64,000 nt of DNA from Saccopteryx bilineata (GCF_036850765.1 NC_089491.1:127362766-127426765), one strand, 5' to 3'. Shown: positions 33,461 to 45,374, counted from the first letter of the stretch. Numbers and translations are program-made. Notes: generated by a model not told the origin, from the sequence alone.

Positions 33461-33829
33461 CTTTTTCTTTTTCAAGTGAGAGGAGGGGAGATAGAGAGAC
33501 AGACTCCTGCATGCACCCCAACCAGTATCCAGCCAGCAACCCCCATCTTGGGTCGATGCTCTGCCCATCTGGGCCATGCTCATAATTGAGCTACTTTTTA
33601 GTGCCTGAGGCAGAGACTCCATTGAACCATCTTCAGCACTGGGAGGAGGGAGGGCAATACACTGAAACCAGTCAAGCTTTGGCTATGGGAGGGGAAGAGA
33701 GAAAGAGAAAGGGCAGGCGAAGAGGTGGAGAAGCATATGGTCACTTCTCCTGTGTGCTCTGCCTGGGAATCAAATCCAGGACATCCACATGCTGGGCAAA
33801 GCTCTACCACTGAGACAACCAGCCAGGGA
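33461..33829 (-). mobile_element. tRNA-derived SINE, type D older variant, antisense
   Basis: T-rich tail, then 'gtgagaggaggggagatagagagacagactcctgcatgcacccc', then core, then reversed head ending 'gacaaccagccaggga'. The flanks GACAAACAATTTTTATT (33444-33460) and 'gacaagtaattttttaat' (33831 on) are an imperfect target-site duplication. It shares the 'gagaggaggggagatagag' tail block with the copy at 58936, a variant distinct from the younger type D copies. Confidence 0.85.
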
Positions 33830-34099
33830 TGACAAGTAATTTTTTAATGTTTTGCCTCTGATCCCCCATCCCATATTCACACTTTACACCCAATACATTA
33901 ACAAATCCCACTGTTATCAATTCAACTTTCCTCGTTAATTTTATTATTATTTCCATGTTCTAAACTACCGTATTTGTTTGGTTTAGGTTATACCAGAGAC
34001 ATTCTAATTCTTCTATCTGATTCCTCACTTGATCTCCACCTCCATCTTGGTCAGCAAATATACATTAAGCTGTATATCATATCATCTTCATTTGTTCAG

Positions 34100-34590
34100 A
34101 AATGTTCACTTGTTTTTTGTCTTATTCAGAATACTCTTCGAATTCCTTAACATGACATAGCATCATGGAAAACTAGGTCCTTGTTATTTCCATATTTAAT
34201 TTTCTTTTCTTAGTTTTTTATTCACTCTTCCACCATACTGATTAGCTTGCTCTTCCTTGACCATTTGTGTTTCTTGCAGCTTTTGTCACTTCCTGTGCTT
34301 AGGATAGTCTAGTGTGTTCTGTGACCCACTCACTTCTTTTTAAAAATTCTTCTCAAATGTTAACAGAGATATCTTCCATGTCTTCCTGACAAGAGATATG
34401 CATTGCACACTTGAATTTGCCTATCCACTTACTTTATTTCTTTTCAAAGTCTCTCACATATATGTTATTATTATATAGCTTGTATATTTGTTTATTTTTT
34501 CTCATTTCCATCCAAATATAAGCTCCAGAAGATAAGGAACAGTATCTGTTTTGTTACAAGTAATTATTGGGTATGAATGAATGAAATAAA
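34100..34590 (+). mobile_element. L2 (LINE-2) 3' end
   Basis: Order of phrases as in the L2 3' consensus: 'ttcttctcaaatgttaacagagatatcttccatgtcttcctgac' (near 34345-34390), then 'catccaaatataagctccagaagataaggaacagtatctgttttgtt' (near 34508-34553), then 'gggtatgaatgaatgaa' at the end. It is an ancient mammalian element with no coding potential left. Confidence 0.6.
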
Positions 34591-36486
34591 ATGATAAAGG
34601 TGTGTAAAATACATTTGCTTGAAAAAACCACATAGCAATTGTCTTAACTAAAGGAACGAAAGTGATATTATTATATAATGTGAATGAAACTGCCAAAAGG
34701 TAAGTATATATTAATGATACTTCCCTCATGTTCTTTTTATTAGTATTTTTCACTGACCATAGAGAATGTAAGAATTCATAATATTCAGAGTCACATATAT
34801 TTAGAATGTAAACTTTCATAAACTAAGCTAATAAAATAGCTAATACTATAGTTATCAAAGCCAAGTCCTTACAAAATAATATGTCAGAGCATTTAGAAAA
34901 ATGCCTGTTATATTCATATGAAGATAATTTAATACATTTCACAGGGGATTGACTTTTTTCAATGTATTAAAGCACACATTAAAAATGGCATATAAATGGT
35001 ACACAGTCAATGAATGATTTAGTCCTGTTGCTATTTGTTTTTTAATATCATTAATATTTATTAGTTAATCTACCCTACATTTATATTTCTGAAGTGATAT
35101 AAAAATACTTTAGTTTTCTTTTGAAATTTGAAAAGAGACAATTATGAACCATAGGAATTAAGTACATACTTTACTTCTGAAAAATAGTAAAGAATGACTA
35201 TAATTTGACAAGTAAATAAAGTTAGTTAAGGGCATTCCACAAATTTGATTAAAACTTTCAAAATTAAATCTGTTTTTGTCTCTTTATGAAATATGCATTA
35301 AAGAAAGAGCTGCCTGTTCTAGGGTATAATTTTATTGAGATTTATATAATTTCATATGCTGTTCAAGTATTGGCATAGTAGAGCATGTGGGAAAAATATT
35401 ATCTGTATAATATAATTGATAGCCTGTCCAGAGATCAATGATCAAGATGCATGCTGATATTTCAATCGCAAATACCATATATAAAAGATGGACTGCTCAA
35501 TATATCTTTCATGAAAGAAGTTTATGAGGTTTCCTTAATAACTTATCAGGTCGTATAAGACCTTACCATGTAAAATATCTGGCAATACTTCATTTCAGAT
35601 ATACATCCATGGCCCTACAGCACAGTGTGGCTAGACAGTGAGGGACAGTGCAAGTGAAAGTAATTACTTCTGTTGTATCTTTGACTTGTTCATATTTAAC
35701 TTGTTAGCTTTTGACTTGCCAGTAAATGAAGTGGTATACATACTGGAACAAACTATAATAATTGGTATAATAATGTTTTTTTTAAATCTCAAGTTATACA
35801 ACCTCTAGTGTTCTGTATGTCAAATAATTGAATTTTGGATTATGATGTTCAAACTCAATTAAGTACATCATAATCCATCTTCCAAAGCAATTGACTCAAG
35901 ATGTTATTATAATTATACAACTAAAATATCAAATATTATACTTTGTGTATCCAACTGAAACATTGTTTAATAAGACCTCCCTGCCTTATTTTATAAACTT
36001 AATATCCTCTGTTACAAGGCCAATGACATTGACCTTCTAACAGTAGAGTTTATAGTTTCTTCTTTTATTTCTTAAAGTATGACCAATTTTCACTGCTTAC
36101 TTGTAATTTAATACAAATAACAGAACTGGACATGTTCTCAAACATAAGTCCCTGGTCAGATACCCTTTCACACCTTTTTTTTTTTTTTACCACTCTTCTT
36201 AACCCTCTATCAATCAGATGGTATTTTGTCCATTGTTACTACCAGTATATTCTGTCTTACATTAGGTTCTATGTGCATTTTTCTCTCCTGAGTACCAGTC
36301 CTGACCTAAGAACTACTGATTTCTGATTATTTTTAAAATAAAAACAAACATTTTGGTGAATGAGATTTGAAGTGATAATGAGAAATGAATAGCTTATGAA
36401 GAAAATTAGACTTCAGAAAGCATTATACCGAATTATATGTTATCTTTGGTGTACAAGATAAAAACCTGTTATCTTGTAATGTGTTA
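34591..36486. other. Nothing firmly recognised, AT-rich
   Basis: About 1.9 kb without a SINE or recognisable L1. Open frames are short and AT-driven. Confidence 0.4.
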
Positions 36487-36502
36487 TAACTGAGTGATTT
36501 TC

Positions 36503-36828
36503 TTTCTTTTTTTGTGTGACAGAGACAGAGAGAGACAGAGAGAGGAACAGATAGGGATAGACAGAAAAGAAGGGAGAGAAATTAGAAGTATCAATTCTTC
36601 GTTGCGGCACCTTAGTTATTTATTGACTGCTTTCTCATATGTGCCTGGACCGGGGGCTACAGTAGACTGAGTGACCCCTTGCTCAAGCCAGTGACCTTGG
36701 GCTCAAGCTGGTGAGCTTTGCTTAAACTAGAAGAACCCGCGCTCAAGCCAGCAACCTCGAAGTTTCAAACTTGGGTCTTATATGTCCCAGTCCGACGCTC
36801 TATCCACTGTGCCACTGCCTGGTCAGGC
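36503..36828 (-). mobile_element. tRNA-derived SINE, type A, antisense
   Basis: The short T-rich tail is interrupted by other bases. The reversed body follows, with 'gctcaagctggtgagctttgct', and the reversed head ends 'gccactgcctggtcaggc'. The target-site duplication is 'taactgagtgattttc' (36487-36502) against 'taactgaatgtttttc' (36829-36844), 14 of 16 matching, so the insertion is moderately old. Confidence 0.92.
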
Positions 36829-36879
36829 TAACTGAATGTTTTTCTTATAATTCCTTACTCTAAGTCCAATTTTATTAAT

Positions 36880-36945
36880 TAGGTTAAGGTTACATAACAA
36901 GTAAGTAGTAAAATAAAATTATCAAGTGTTATTTAAACCTAAAAT
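36880..36945 (+). repeat. Possible MIR fragment
   Basis: 'aggttaaggttacataacaagtaagtagtaaaa' is reminiscent of the MIR segment with 'gttaagtaacttgcc..agctagtaagtgg'. Short and uncertain. Confidence 0.35.
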
Positions 36946-37918
36946 AATAGGCTAAAGAAAAGGAAAATTAGATCCTTATTATTCAGGAAAAATCAACTGG
37001 AAAAGGTGTTTCTGTGTTCATTTGAGGAAAAAAGTTACTTAAAACCTGAATAGTCCAGTGGCAGCACATGGATGTGAAATGTCAGGATTCAGAGGTAACT
37101 ATAGAAATGTGCAGAAGATACACACAGGGAATGAAACAAAAACAGATTCCTTCCTATATGTTGTCTATTGTATTGGACAAGAGAAAATGACTTATTTACA
37201 TTTATGTACTCATACCTCAGCAGTTGTTCACATTGTAACAGCTTTCAACATTGTAAGAGAAATACCCCGGTTTTCAGTCTTCAGAGATTATGTGAAGTTG
37301 CCCTCCATCAGGCCATTTGTTCACCATTCCCTTCCACATCTCTACCTTTCTTCTGCTCTGTGTTCTTTCTGTCTGAATGCTATTATTTAGAAGTATTTTG
37401 TTAAGGCATTTGGTAAAATATGGGTGGGTTTTATTTTTGGCTAAAAACACCCATGTTTTACTTCAATTTGTGAATGTTGTATTGCATATCTAATTCCAGA
37501 GGGACATGTATTTCCACTTAGCACTCTGAAGATATTATTACATGTCTTCTTGCTTATGGCTTGTGAGAAATCCATCTAGATCTATTTGCCATTGCTATCT
37601 ATATAATCTGTCTTGTTCTTCCACTAATTCAAATCTATTTTTGTGATTAACATTTTGTAATTACACCATAGTAGTAGTATTCTCAAAAAGTACCCAGAAA
37701 TTCAATATTTGCTTTCAGTTTAATATTTTGTTAAGCAGTGACAGATTTAGTAGTTTTGATTTGGGTCTTCTCAACAACACTGTCCTTTTTTTCTATGTGT
37801 CTGACAGCCAACTGACCATTTAGCAGTTGCTAAATAAGACTATTTTTTAAACTATTTATTAAGGAACTGGGGAAAATAAAAGTGTATGTTCATAAACCAT
37901 CCATATCTACTCACAAGA
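36946..37918. other. Nothing recognised
   Basis: Two overlapping frames of 110 and 78 codons (37058-37404) lack any known domain and disagree in frame. I treat them as chance. Confidence 0.4.
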
Positions 37919-37920
37919 AA

Positions 37921-38158
37921 CTGCTCACAAAAATTAGGGGATCAGAGACCATGCAGATACTCTAGTACTTTCAGCCTTTTGTGTAGTGCATTTTTACCGA
38001 TGAAAGAAAAGTTGGTTTTGCATATCATTTGCATAGCTGAACAACTTTCTTTGACTTGTCATTTGCTTTTCTGATGCTCTTGTTTAATAAAAAAATTCAA
38101 ATGCTTCATTTAATTGCTTTATATTCATTTTGAAATATTCCCTAATGCTTGTGAACAG
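37921..38158. mobile_element. Tc1/mariner-type nonautonomous element, 238 bp
   Basis: The left end 'ctgctcacaaaaattagggga' and right end 'ccctaatgcttgtgaacag' are inverted repeats. A TA follows the right end (38159-38160); the left flank is AA, a probable decayed TA. The subterminal right part ('tatattcattttgaaatattccctaat') also appears in the 73-bp element at 56361, which marks them as members of one family. No ORF remains. Confidence 0.8.
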
Positions 38159-38160
38159 TA

Positions 38161-40735
38161 CATTATAAAATTAATTTGGCTCACAATTCTATCCACTGTT
38201 TGACCTCTTTATTTTTGTTGTCTGATAAGTCATCATGGTGATTAAGTTACCCAGGAAATATAAAGGTGTAGCTTGTGACCAGACATCCCTGATTTGTCCG
38301 GGATATTCCCCTAGCACAGTCATCATATTAAACATTACAGATTCCTTTAGGAAAGTTGATTGGGAATAATTACAGCACATACTTATTTCACCATTACAAT
38401 AGCCTTCCTAATGGGAATTGTCTTTATATCATTCAAAGAAGTCCTCATGTATGAACTAGTTCATGTCTGGAAACTCAGTGTGGAGCACTGATTTTCCAAT
38501 ATGATAATTCATGTTGCATCTTCCACAAGATCTAGATTGTTTTTAGTTTACAGATTAAGCAGTATTTTACTAGACAGTCCCGTGCCAAAACTGTCAATAT
38601 ATTGATGTCATTGAATACCACAATTTGTTTTGCTGTTACCTTAAATTTCCATTTTATGTATGGTTTATAAGTGTCACCTGAAGCCTTGGATTCCAGGGTC
38701 TCACCATCTCCTGCACAACACCAGAGACTCATTTCAACACTGACATTTACCACCATAATCTTTAGTCACTATAAAGTTTTCTACAAATGCTGGAGCTCTC
38801 CTCATTGATGTATTATTTAAAACATCAGTGATAAAGGACATGTTTTGTGAGTACTCAAATTTTATCATTGAGGTGTGGCTTAGCTTGTCACACATGAAAA
38901 ACACTTAAATTCTTAGCTTTTTAAATTCTGAATAAATTATTTTATATTATTGCTTTATATCTTTATTTAATCTAAGCCACTATTATAAATTCATCTTGAC
39001 CCAGTGTTGTATTTCTTCCCTGTTTTACTACACTTAGAGTACATTCTCATACATAATTCCCAGATTTTACCACTTTTCTATAAGATAATTGTTACAGGTT
39101 AAGCCTTTGTTAGGTATTTAAGTATGAGGAGGCTAACCTCCACAAATGCAATGGGAAATCTTGCTTTTGTTAACAAAGGGACTTGGTATTCTTTGAGAGT
39201 TCAAGTTATTTAAAATCATTGTACTCTTCTAACATACTTTCATTCCAATCCTCAGGCTCCCATTTTCTTTAGAAAAAGGTCCTCATTTTTATATAAGAGA
39301 CCAAGAATACTTTGAATTCAACATGTATTGTAACTCTGCAAACCACAAAATCAAACGTGTGTCTGATTTTCAGATCATTGTTCTCGTGGTTATAATAGAT
39401 ATTTTACCTAGTAAAGAAATTCTCTAGTCTTTTATTGTATATTACAAATCTCGAGACTGTCATTTCTTTTTTATGGACACACTCTAGTGCAAATAAAACT
39501 GAGCACATTAAACTTGTGTTTGTATTCACTGTATCTTCCATAATGCAAACTGGTTCCAATGCAAAAACCGGTTTGTCTCTTAAAGTACTAAGTGAAAGGC
39601 GACCACTTAAACAATTCATAACTAAAGCTACTTACCATGAACTACCAGTGTACCATTGTCTAATGACAACATATTTATTCTAATCTAACCCAATTGAATC
39701 AATAATCTCAGATCTATCTTTCATGAAGTGTATATATACATACAATCTGTCTCTCTCGCTTCCTTTTCCTCCCTCTCCTTTTCCCCTCTCTTCCTTTCCC
39801 CTCTGTCCCTCTTTGTTTTCCTCTTTCTCCCTCTCTATGTATTATTAAAAGATAAGCTGAGGCATACGACAATATTTGAGAACGTATTTGAATGTATTGT
39901 CATGTTTCAGCCAGGACAAACATACCTGGTGGTATTGAACATCACATGGACACAAAAGGCATCTCCAAAGAAAGTGCTAAAAATACCACGGTCTGAAGAT
40001 CCAGAGCCACTCTCACACAGAAGCAAAGAAAGGACGACTTAGATAATCCCCCTGAGAGATAGCAACAGTAAGCAGGACCTTAACTGCAAATGGAGCACAA
40101 CCTACCTTTTTCTCCAGCCATAATATTGAATTTCCCAACCTGACTACCGAGATGCTTTTACATACAAGAATCTGTGTGCCGCAGCTAGGCAGATGGCCAA
40201 ATCAAGTTTTCAGGACATTAATGAGACAAATCAGCTGCCCCTGGGAGAGAAACCAATGAGTACCCAAAAGCAAATTCACAAATCCCAGCTGAAGGATTTC
40301 ATTCTTACAAATGGTTTTTTGTCTGCCAATCTAAAATGAAGGCACAATGTAAAATTCTGTGATTCTCTCTAGACCAGGCAAAACTGAAAGAGGCCTGCGA
40401 GAGGTGAATTTGATAACAATTCTCATCCTTTGCCATCTTTGGCCAGTTTTCCCAAGATCCAGTCTACAGGGTCTAGAGTGAGTCAGGTGTCTTTAGTAGG
40501 TCTCATCCTCTTTAGCAGAAATTGTAGAGGAAGAAAAATAATTTTCCCTGTACACTTTACACTGAGTGCTTTATTGAGACCTCCTTTCTTAGGCCATGTC
40601 GTAAATGGATAAGTTTATCCAGGTAAAAAGTTTTCTACTCTAGCTACTGTAATTCAAGATGATCTTTTATAAAATTAACCTGCTAGTTCAGCCTTAACAT
40701 TTTATTCATCTGAAGCCTAACATTGCACCCAGTCC
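38161..40735. other. Nothing firmly recognised
   Basis: Mostly single-copy-looking sequence. The 74-codon minus-strand frame at 38532-38756 and the 82-codon plus-strand frame at 39435-39683 were inspected and not recognised. A pyrimidine-rich patch lies at 39750-39840. From 40030 to 40700 base composition is more even, but no repeat or gene was identified. Confidence 0.35.
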
Positions 40736-40905
40736 AACTTAAGTTGGAACCAATATGACACTCGAACCAGCCCAGTTTCTAAGTGGGACCCAATCTGACT
40801 CCAAACTCAGTCTGCTTTCCAAGTCAGACCTTGTCCCAATATGGATGTGATCCAGTTTTTAAGTTGGACCCAGTATGACTTCAGCTGGTTTCTACCCAGT
40901 CCAGA
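40736..40905 (+). repeat. Degenerate tandem repeat, about 40-bp unit, four copies
   Basis: Successive units begin 'aagttggaaccaatatgac' (40741), 'aagtgggacccaatctgac' (about 40781), 'aagtcagaccttgtcccaa' (about 40820) and 'aagttggacccagtatgac' (about 40861). Each is followed by a variant of '..ccag/tct gtttct'. The spacing is close to 40 bp. Confidence 0.6.
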
Positions 40906-41845
40906 AAAAGAAAAGCTGAAATTTAAGTCTAGAGGCTCCTAACACCAAAGCTGCTGAGCTAGGATCCAAGAGGGACTTGAAATCTCTGAGGCAGTGAGCC
41001 CGAGAGGCTCCACAGGCACGATGTCTGGTTGCTCATTGCTCCTGGGGCTATTGTTGTCCCCTTCAATTCTCACTTTGGCACTAAGAATGGCTACAAGGTA
41101 AACTGAGGCTTATGAAGAATATTAAAATTTGAGTTGATTAAAAATTAATTTGAATTGGGCAGAAACCAATCTACCAGTTAGGAAGAAGATTTCTTTCTGT
41201 ATAAAATGAAAAACTTTATAGGCAGAGGAAATGGGAATGAGAAAGTTAAACGAGGCAAAAAAGTGGATTGGTTATTGCAGTGTTATTTTCCTTCAGAGAA
41301 TGGCAAGAGTCTATTAGGCAGATGACCTAACTAGTTCTGATCCTGCTGATTCCTGATTGACTGTTTTAAGATTCCATTTCTGAGAGAGCCCAAACTACAA
41401 TTAAATTAAATTTCAGCTTGATGACATGGGGCTTAGCATAAGCAACTCCATTTGGGGCCTACTGTCTTGTTTTTAACCTGATCAATGTATATTTAAGTAT
41501 TTTTAACTAGTTATAGCTATAGGTCTTTCATATTATTTTGATTTAAAATCTACTACAAAAATAAGTCATTTACTTTTAGGGCAGTGAATTAAATTGCATA
41601 TTAATATTTTCACTTGAGGCAATGGTTATAAATAGAGTTGCAATCAATTTCAACTTATTAGTAAGTGTCTAATCTAGAACCACCATTTGGCTCCAAGGCC
41701 AAAGCTCCTTTCATACAACTGCAGCTCAAATAATGGCAATAAGGTTATTAACTATCTCCAGATGTGAGTATATACCAAGTGATTACATAATGGAAGTAAA
41801 ATCCAACACTGTTTTTATATCATTCATTTCTTCTTTTGATAATAT
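40906..41845. other. Nothing firmly recognised
   Basis: Unique-looking sequence follows the short tandem repeat. No ORF or familiar repeat was seen. Confidence 0.35.
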
Positions 41846-41853
41846 ACTTTGTG

Positions 41854-42012
41854 CCTGACCTGTGTTGGTGCAGTGGATAGAGCATCGACCTGGAACTCTG
41901 AGGTTGCCGGTTAGAAACCCTGGTTTCCTTGGTCAGGGCACATGTGGTAGTTGGTATGTCCTGCTCCTCCTCCCCCCCTCCTCTATACAATGAATAAATA
42001 AAATACTTAAGA
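41854..42012 (+). mobile_element. tRNA-derived SINE, type B, tail split by an L1
   Basis: Type B head ('cctgacctgtgttggtgcag'), box B-like 'ggttagaaacc', 'ttggtcagggcacat', a short CT-rich part and an A-rich tail. Its left target duplication ACTTTGTGCC (41846-41855) is matched at 43083-43092. That lies beyond the L1 at 42024-43071, so the L1 landed in the SINE tail after the SINE was in place. Confidence 0.9.
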
Positions 42013-42023
42013 AAAGAAAATAG

Positions 42024-42245
42024 TGTCTATTCATTTCCTGTGCCCATTTTTTGATTGGATTGTTTGTCTTTCTGCTGTTGAGTTTTACAAGTTCTTTATA
42101 AATTTTAGTTATTAATCTCTTATCAGATGTATTGTTGAATATGTTCTCCCATTGTGTGACTTGTCTTTTTATTCTGTTCATATTGTCTTTACCTGTGCAA
42201 AAGCTTTTTAGTTTGATATAGTCCCATTTGTTTATCCTATCATAC
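42024..42245 (-). mobile_element. Inverted 5' segment of a small LINE-1 (twin priming)
   Basis: On the minus strand it encodes ORF2 residues equivalent to about 1005-1075 of the intact copy: [13 protein letters not shown]..., then [15 protein letters not shown] at its far end. The frame is open. The adjoining sense part starts with the residues that follow (ANRQMKKC), less about 8 residues lost at the breakpoint. Confidence 0.9.
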
Positions 42246-43071
42246 AGATTGCCAATAGACAAATGAAAAAATGTTCAACATCACTAATCATTAGAGAAAT
42301 GCAAATTAAAACCACAATGAGATATCACCTCACACCAGTCAGAATGGCGCTCATTGACAAAACAGCACACAATAGGTGCTGGCAGGGATGTAGAGTAAGG
42401 GGAACCCTCCTGCACTGCTGGTGGGAATGTAGACTGGTGCAGCCACTGTGGAAAACAGTATGGAGATTCCTCAAAAAATTAGAAATGAAACTTCCCTTTG
42501 ACCCAGCCATCCCACTTATAGGAATATATCCCAAGGACACCATATCACCAACTGAAAAAAAGAAATGCACCCCCATGTTTATGGCAGCATTGTTCACAAT
42601 AGCAAAGATCTGGAAACAGCCCAAGTGTCCGTCAGTGGACGAGTGGATTAAAAAGCTGTGGTACATATTGATATATACAGTGGAATACTATGGGGCTATG
42701 AAAAAGAAGGAAATATTACCTTTTGCAACAATATGTAGGGACCTGGAAACTATTACGTTGAGTGAAATAAGCCAGGCAGAAAAAGAAAAATATCATGTGA
42801 CCTCACTCATTTGAGGAATCCAAGGAATAATGAGAACTGAGGAATGGAATTGAGACAGAGGAGGGATCAAAGAGACCAGAGGAAAAGAGGGCAGAGGGAA
42901 AGAGGATGATAGAATGGGATAAACCTGAAGGGAAGGGGGGAGGGCGCTGTAAGGAGGGGGTCAAGAAATGTTGAGGGGAATAGGGGGAGGGGTGATGCAT
43001 TCAGGGTGGGTGATGCATTCACAGTGACCCTAGAATCTATGTAAACACAATTAATTAAATTAAATATATAT
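42246..43071 (+). mobile_element. Small 5'-truncated LINE-1: ORF2 C-terminus and 3'UTR
   Basis: Open frame from 42263 to 42814 over the ORF2 C-terminal domain, including [18 protein letters not shown] (the CX3CX7HX4C motif kept), to the natural stop. A G-rich 3'UTR follows, with a short tandem duplication 'ggtgatgcattcaggg/gggtgatgcattcaca' near 42990-43022. The AT-rich end is at about 43071. The 11-bp AAAGAAAATAG at 42013-42023 and 43072-43082 is its target-site duplication. The sequence belongs to a different subfamily from the intact L1 (about 65-70% similar over this part by eye). Confidence 0.9.
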
Positions 43072-43092
43072 AAAGAAAATAGACTTTGTGCC

Positions 43093-44383
43093 ACTTTGCC
43101 TAACTCTGTTGAATATAAGATAAAGAGAGAATAACTCCTGACCTCAAAGTGTTTATATTCAGTTGTAGGAAACAAGTAAGTAAACAGATTATTTTAAAAC
43201 AAAATAAAATATTAAGAATGTTAGGAAAAGATCATGAATGAGTATATAGAGAAAATATTTTTAACTTTGATGATGTAATTTGTAAAGAAATTACAGAGGA
43301 CCATTTAGGAAATTACCGAAAAATGAGTCTTGAAATAAAATTAGATTATACCAAGTGAAGAGTGAGGGTTGTGGTAAGTGTACTGCTTAGTGTACTATTT
43401 CAAAAAAAAAAAAACACCCCAAAACTGCAATGTGATATATAGTAGTGGTAGCTTCAGGTCACATCTAAAGATGCCTCTGGATCTACTACCATGTTCTTAC
43501 CAAAGTCACATTTCCCTTTGGGGTCTCCCCAACCAGTGTTGAACTCAGCAGATTATTCAGTGCTGGACCATCCTGCCAGACTAAATTTTCTGAAAGGATC
43601 AAAGTTTGCTTAAGGACAACTTTCTGGTCCGGCTGAGACATTTAAGAAGTTTTAGAAAACCTTATAAAAGCTATAGTCCAAGTTATTTCTTACCTATCTT
43701 CCTGTGAGTACAGAATACATAGAACTAATTATAATCGATCAATAAAAATGATCTCTCAGTATGAATATCAGAACAATTCATTGACCAATGAAAAAAAGCT
43801 TGTGGAATTTTGTTACAGTGTTTAAAAAATTATTTACTTTCATTCTTAGTAATATACTAATCTATATGTAGATGGTGTGTGCGTGTGTGCAAGTACATAC
43901 ACAGACATTTTTACATACATATATTCATGTGTATGTAATTTTTTCTTCAAGTAACTTAAAATGTTTTCAAGATCTTATGTAAATTCTTGGTTACAAATTT
44001 AGTATACTGTAAGATAAGTTTCTTATCTTAGTTTGTTTCTTAGGTCTAGAAACAAAATTAACTTACCTGCACCCAGTCTAGCTCTTCTTAGAACTATTAT
44101 GGGATGCATCTAGATTGCACCAAAGTTTTCACCACAAGCTCAAATCCTCAGTTGTTTCTATACTTCTCACAGGATCAGAGAGCAACCTAATCCTGTTGAT
44201 TTGTTTTTATAGTCTTTGTCTCTGCCTTAAATTTTGTGGTTGCTCAGGTGTTAAGATTACTCATCATATAGTAAAGACTTAGTGTGGTATGATCTGTTAC
44301 ATAACAAACATTGTGTCAGTCAGATTTCATTTTGGTGAATTTCTTGACTTCTATGATAACAGTGTATTTTTAGTGTCAGATAT
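43093..44383. other. Unassigned; possible old repeat at 43100-43345
   Basis: The phrase set 'tgacctcaaagtgtttatattcagttgtaggaaacaagtaagtaaac' to 'gaaaaatgagtcttgaaat' resembles an old mammal-wide repeat whose name I cannot recall. The rest, including 43440-43680 with more even base composition, is not recognised. Confidence 0.3.
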
Positions 44384-44700
44384 ACTATAAATTATCCTCT
44401 ATGTAACAAACTGCTCAAATTTAATGAATCACTAATTACTATTGGGCAATTTGGTCACTGCTTAAGTGGGGATTCTTCTTGAAAGACTAGTTGGATGGAT
44501 TAGATGGCATTACCTGTTCACTTAAGATGAGTGCCTTTCTATATATGGTCTGTCGTCCTCCAGCTGACCAGTCTGGGCTTTTTCACAGAGATGTCACAAT
44601 GGTCCAAGTGGACACTTGCAAGGCTAAGAACTGATCCTCACTCATGGTAAATTCTACCAAGTTACAAGATATCAAGATTCAAGGAATACAACTTGATAAG
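44384..44700 (+). repeat. Ancient dispersed repeat, LTR-like, family not assigned
   Basis: Phrases 'atgtaacaaactgctcaaa', 'cctccagctgaccagtctgggctttttcacag', 'gcaaggctaagaact' and 'aagttacaagatatcaagattcaagg' occur in the order of a common mammalian repeat I remember but cannot name with certainty. Strongly diverged. Confidence 0.4.
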
Positions 44701-45001
44701 ATGGCCTTCTTTCTTGTGGCTAATAATATTACATTATATGTATATAGCACATCTTCTTCCCACTCAACAATTCATATGTTAATGGACACCTAGATTGTTT
44801 TCTATTGATATATACTGGCTATTATGAATATTATTAATGAACACGGAAATGCAGAGATCTCTTTGAGATCTTGTATTCATTACTTTTGGATATATGCCCA
44901 AAAATGGGATTGCTGGATTATGTGATAGTTCTATTTCTAATTTTTAACAAACCTCCATATTGTTTTCCACAGTGGCTGTACCAATTTATATTCCTACAGA
45001 C

Positions 45002-45217
45002 AATGCACAAAAATTTTCTCCACAGCCTTGCAATACTTATCTATTTTTCTGTAAACATAATTTTTCTTTTCTTAAAAAGTAAAATTATTTAGTGAGAAAG
45101 GGAGAGAGAGAATGCAAAAATTTTCTCCACAGCCTTACAACACATCTATTTTTCTCTAACCATGATTTTTCTTTTTTTTAAGTAAAATTATATATTGTTT
45201 TTAATGAGAGAGAAAGG

Positions 45218-45218
<1 letters not shown>
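45002..45218 (+). repeat. Diverged 109-bp tandem duplication across an L1/SINE junction
   Basis: Unit 1 (45002-45110) runs from 'aatgcacaaaaattttctccacagcc' to 'gagaaagggagagagag'. Unit 2 (45111-45218) repeats the order with substitutions. Each unit contains L1 sequence followed by the start of the SINE tail, so the duplication post-dates the SINE insertion. Confidence 0.75.
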
Positions 45219-45261
<43 letters not shown>

Positions 45262-45374
45262 GGAACATCAATCTATTCCTGTATGTGCCCTGACCAGGAA
45301 TCAAACTACAATAGCAACCTCTATACTTCAGGACAATGCTCTAACGTAACCAATTGAGCTGTTTGGCCAGGGAA
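45173..45374 (-). mobile_element. Short VES-like SINE, antisense
   Basis: T-rich/AG-rich tail with (GA)n at 45226-45256, then 'tgtgccctgaccaggaatcaaac' (box B complement) and 'ctaacgtaaccaattgagctgtttggccagg' (head complement). AACCATGATTTTTCT (45158) and AACCATGCTTTTTCT (45375) form an imperfect target duplication. Confidence 0.8.

Noticed and set aside
37058..37404. 110- and 78-codon overlapping ORFs
   Set aside because: Different frames of the same sequence with no known domain and no supporting context.
38240..38340. Possible short transposon ('gaccagacatccctgatttgtccggga')
   Set aside because: A faint resemblance to a repeat I could not name; no inverted ends or target duplication.
38532..38756. 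74-codon minus-strand ORF considered as a processed pseudogene
   Set aside because: The peptide is not recognised and no poly(A) tail or target duplication was found.
41854..43092. Functional truncated ORF2 gene (183 codons open)
   Set aside because: It is only the C-terminal part of L1 ORF2 in a 5'-truncated, inverted copy, without promoter or catalytic domains.
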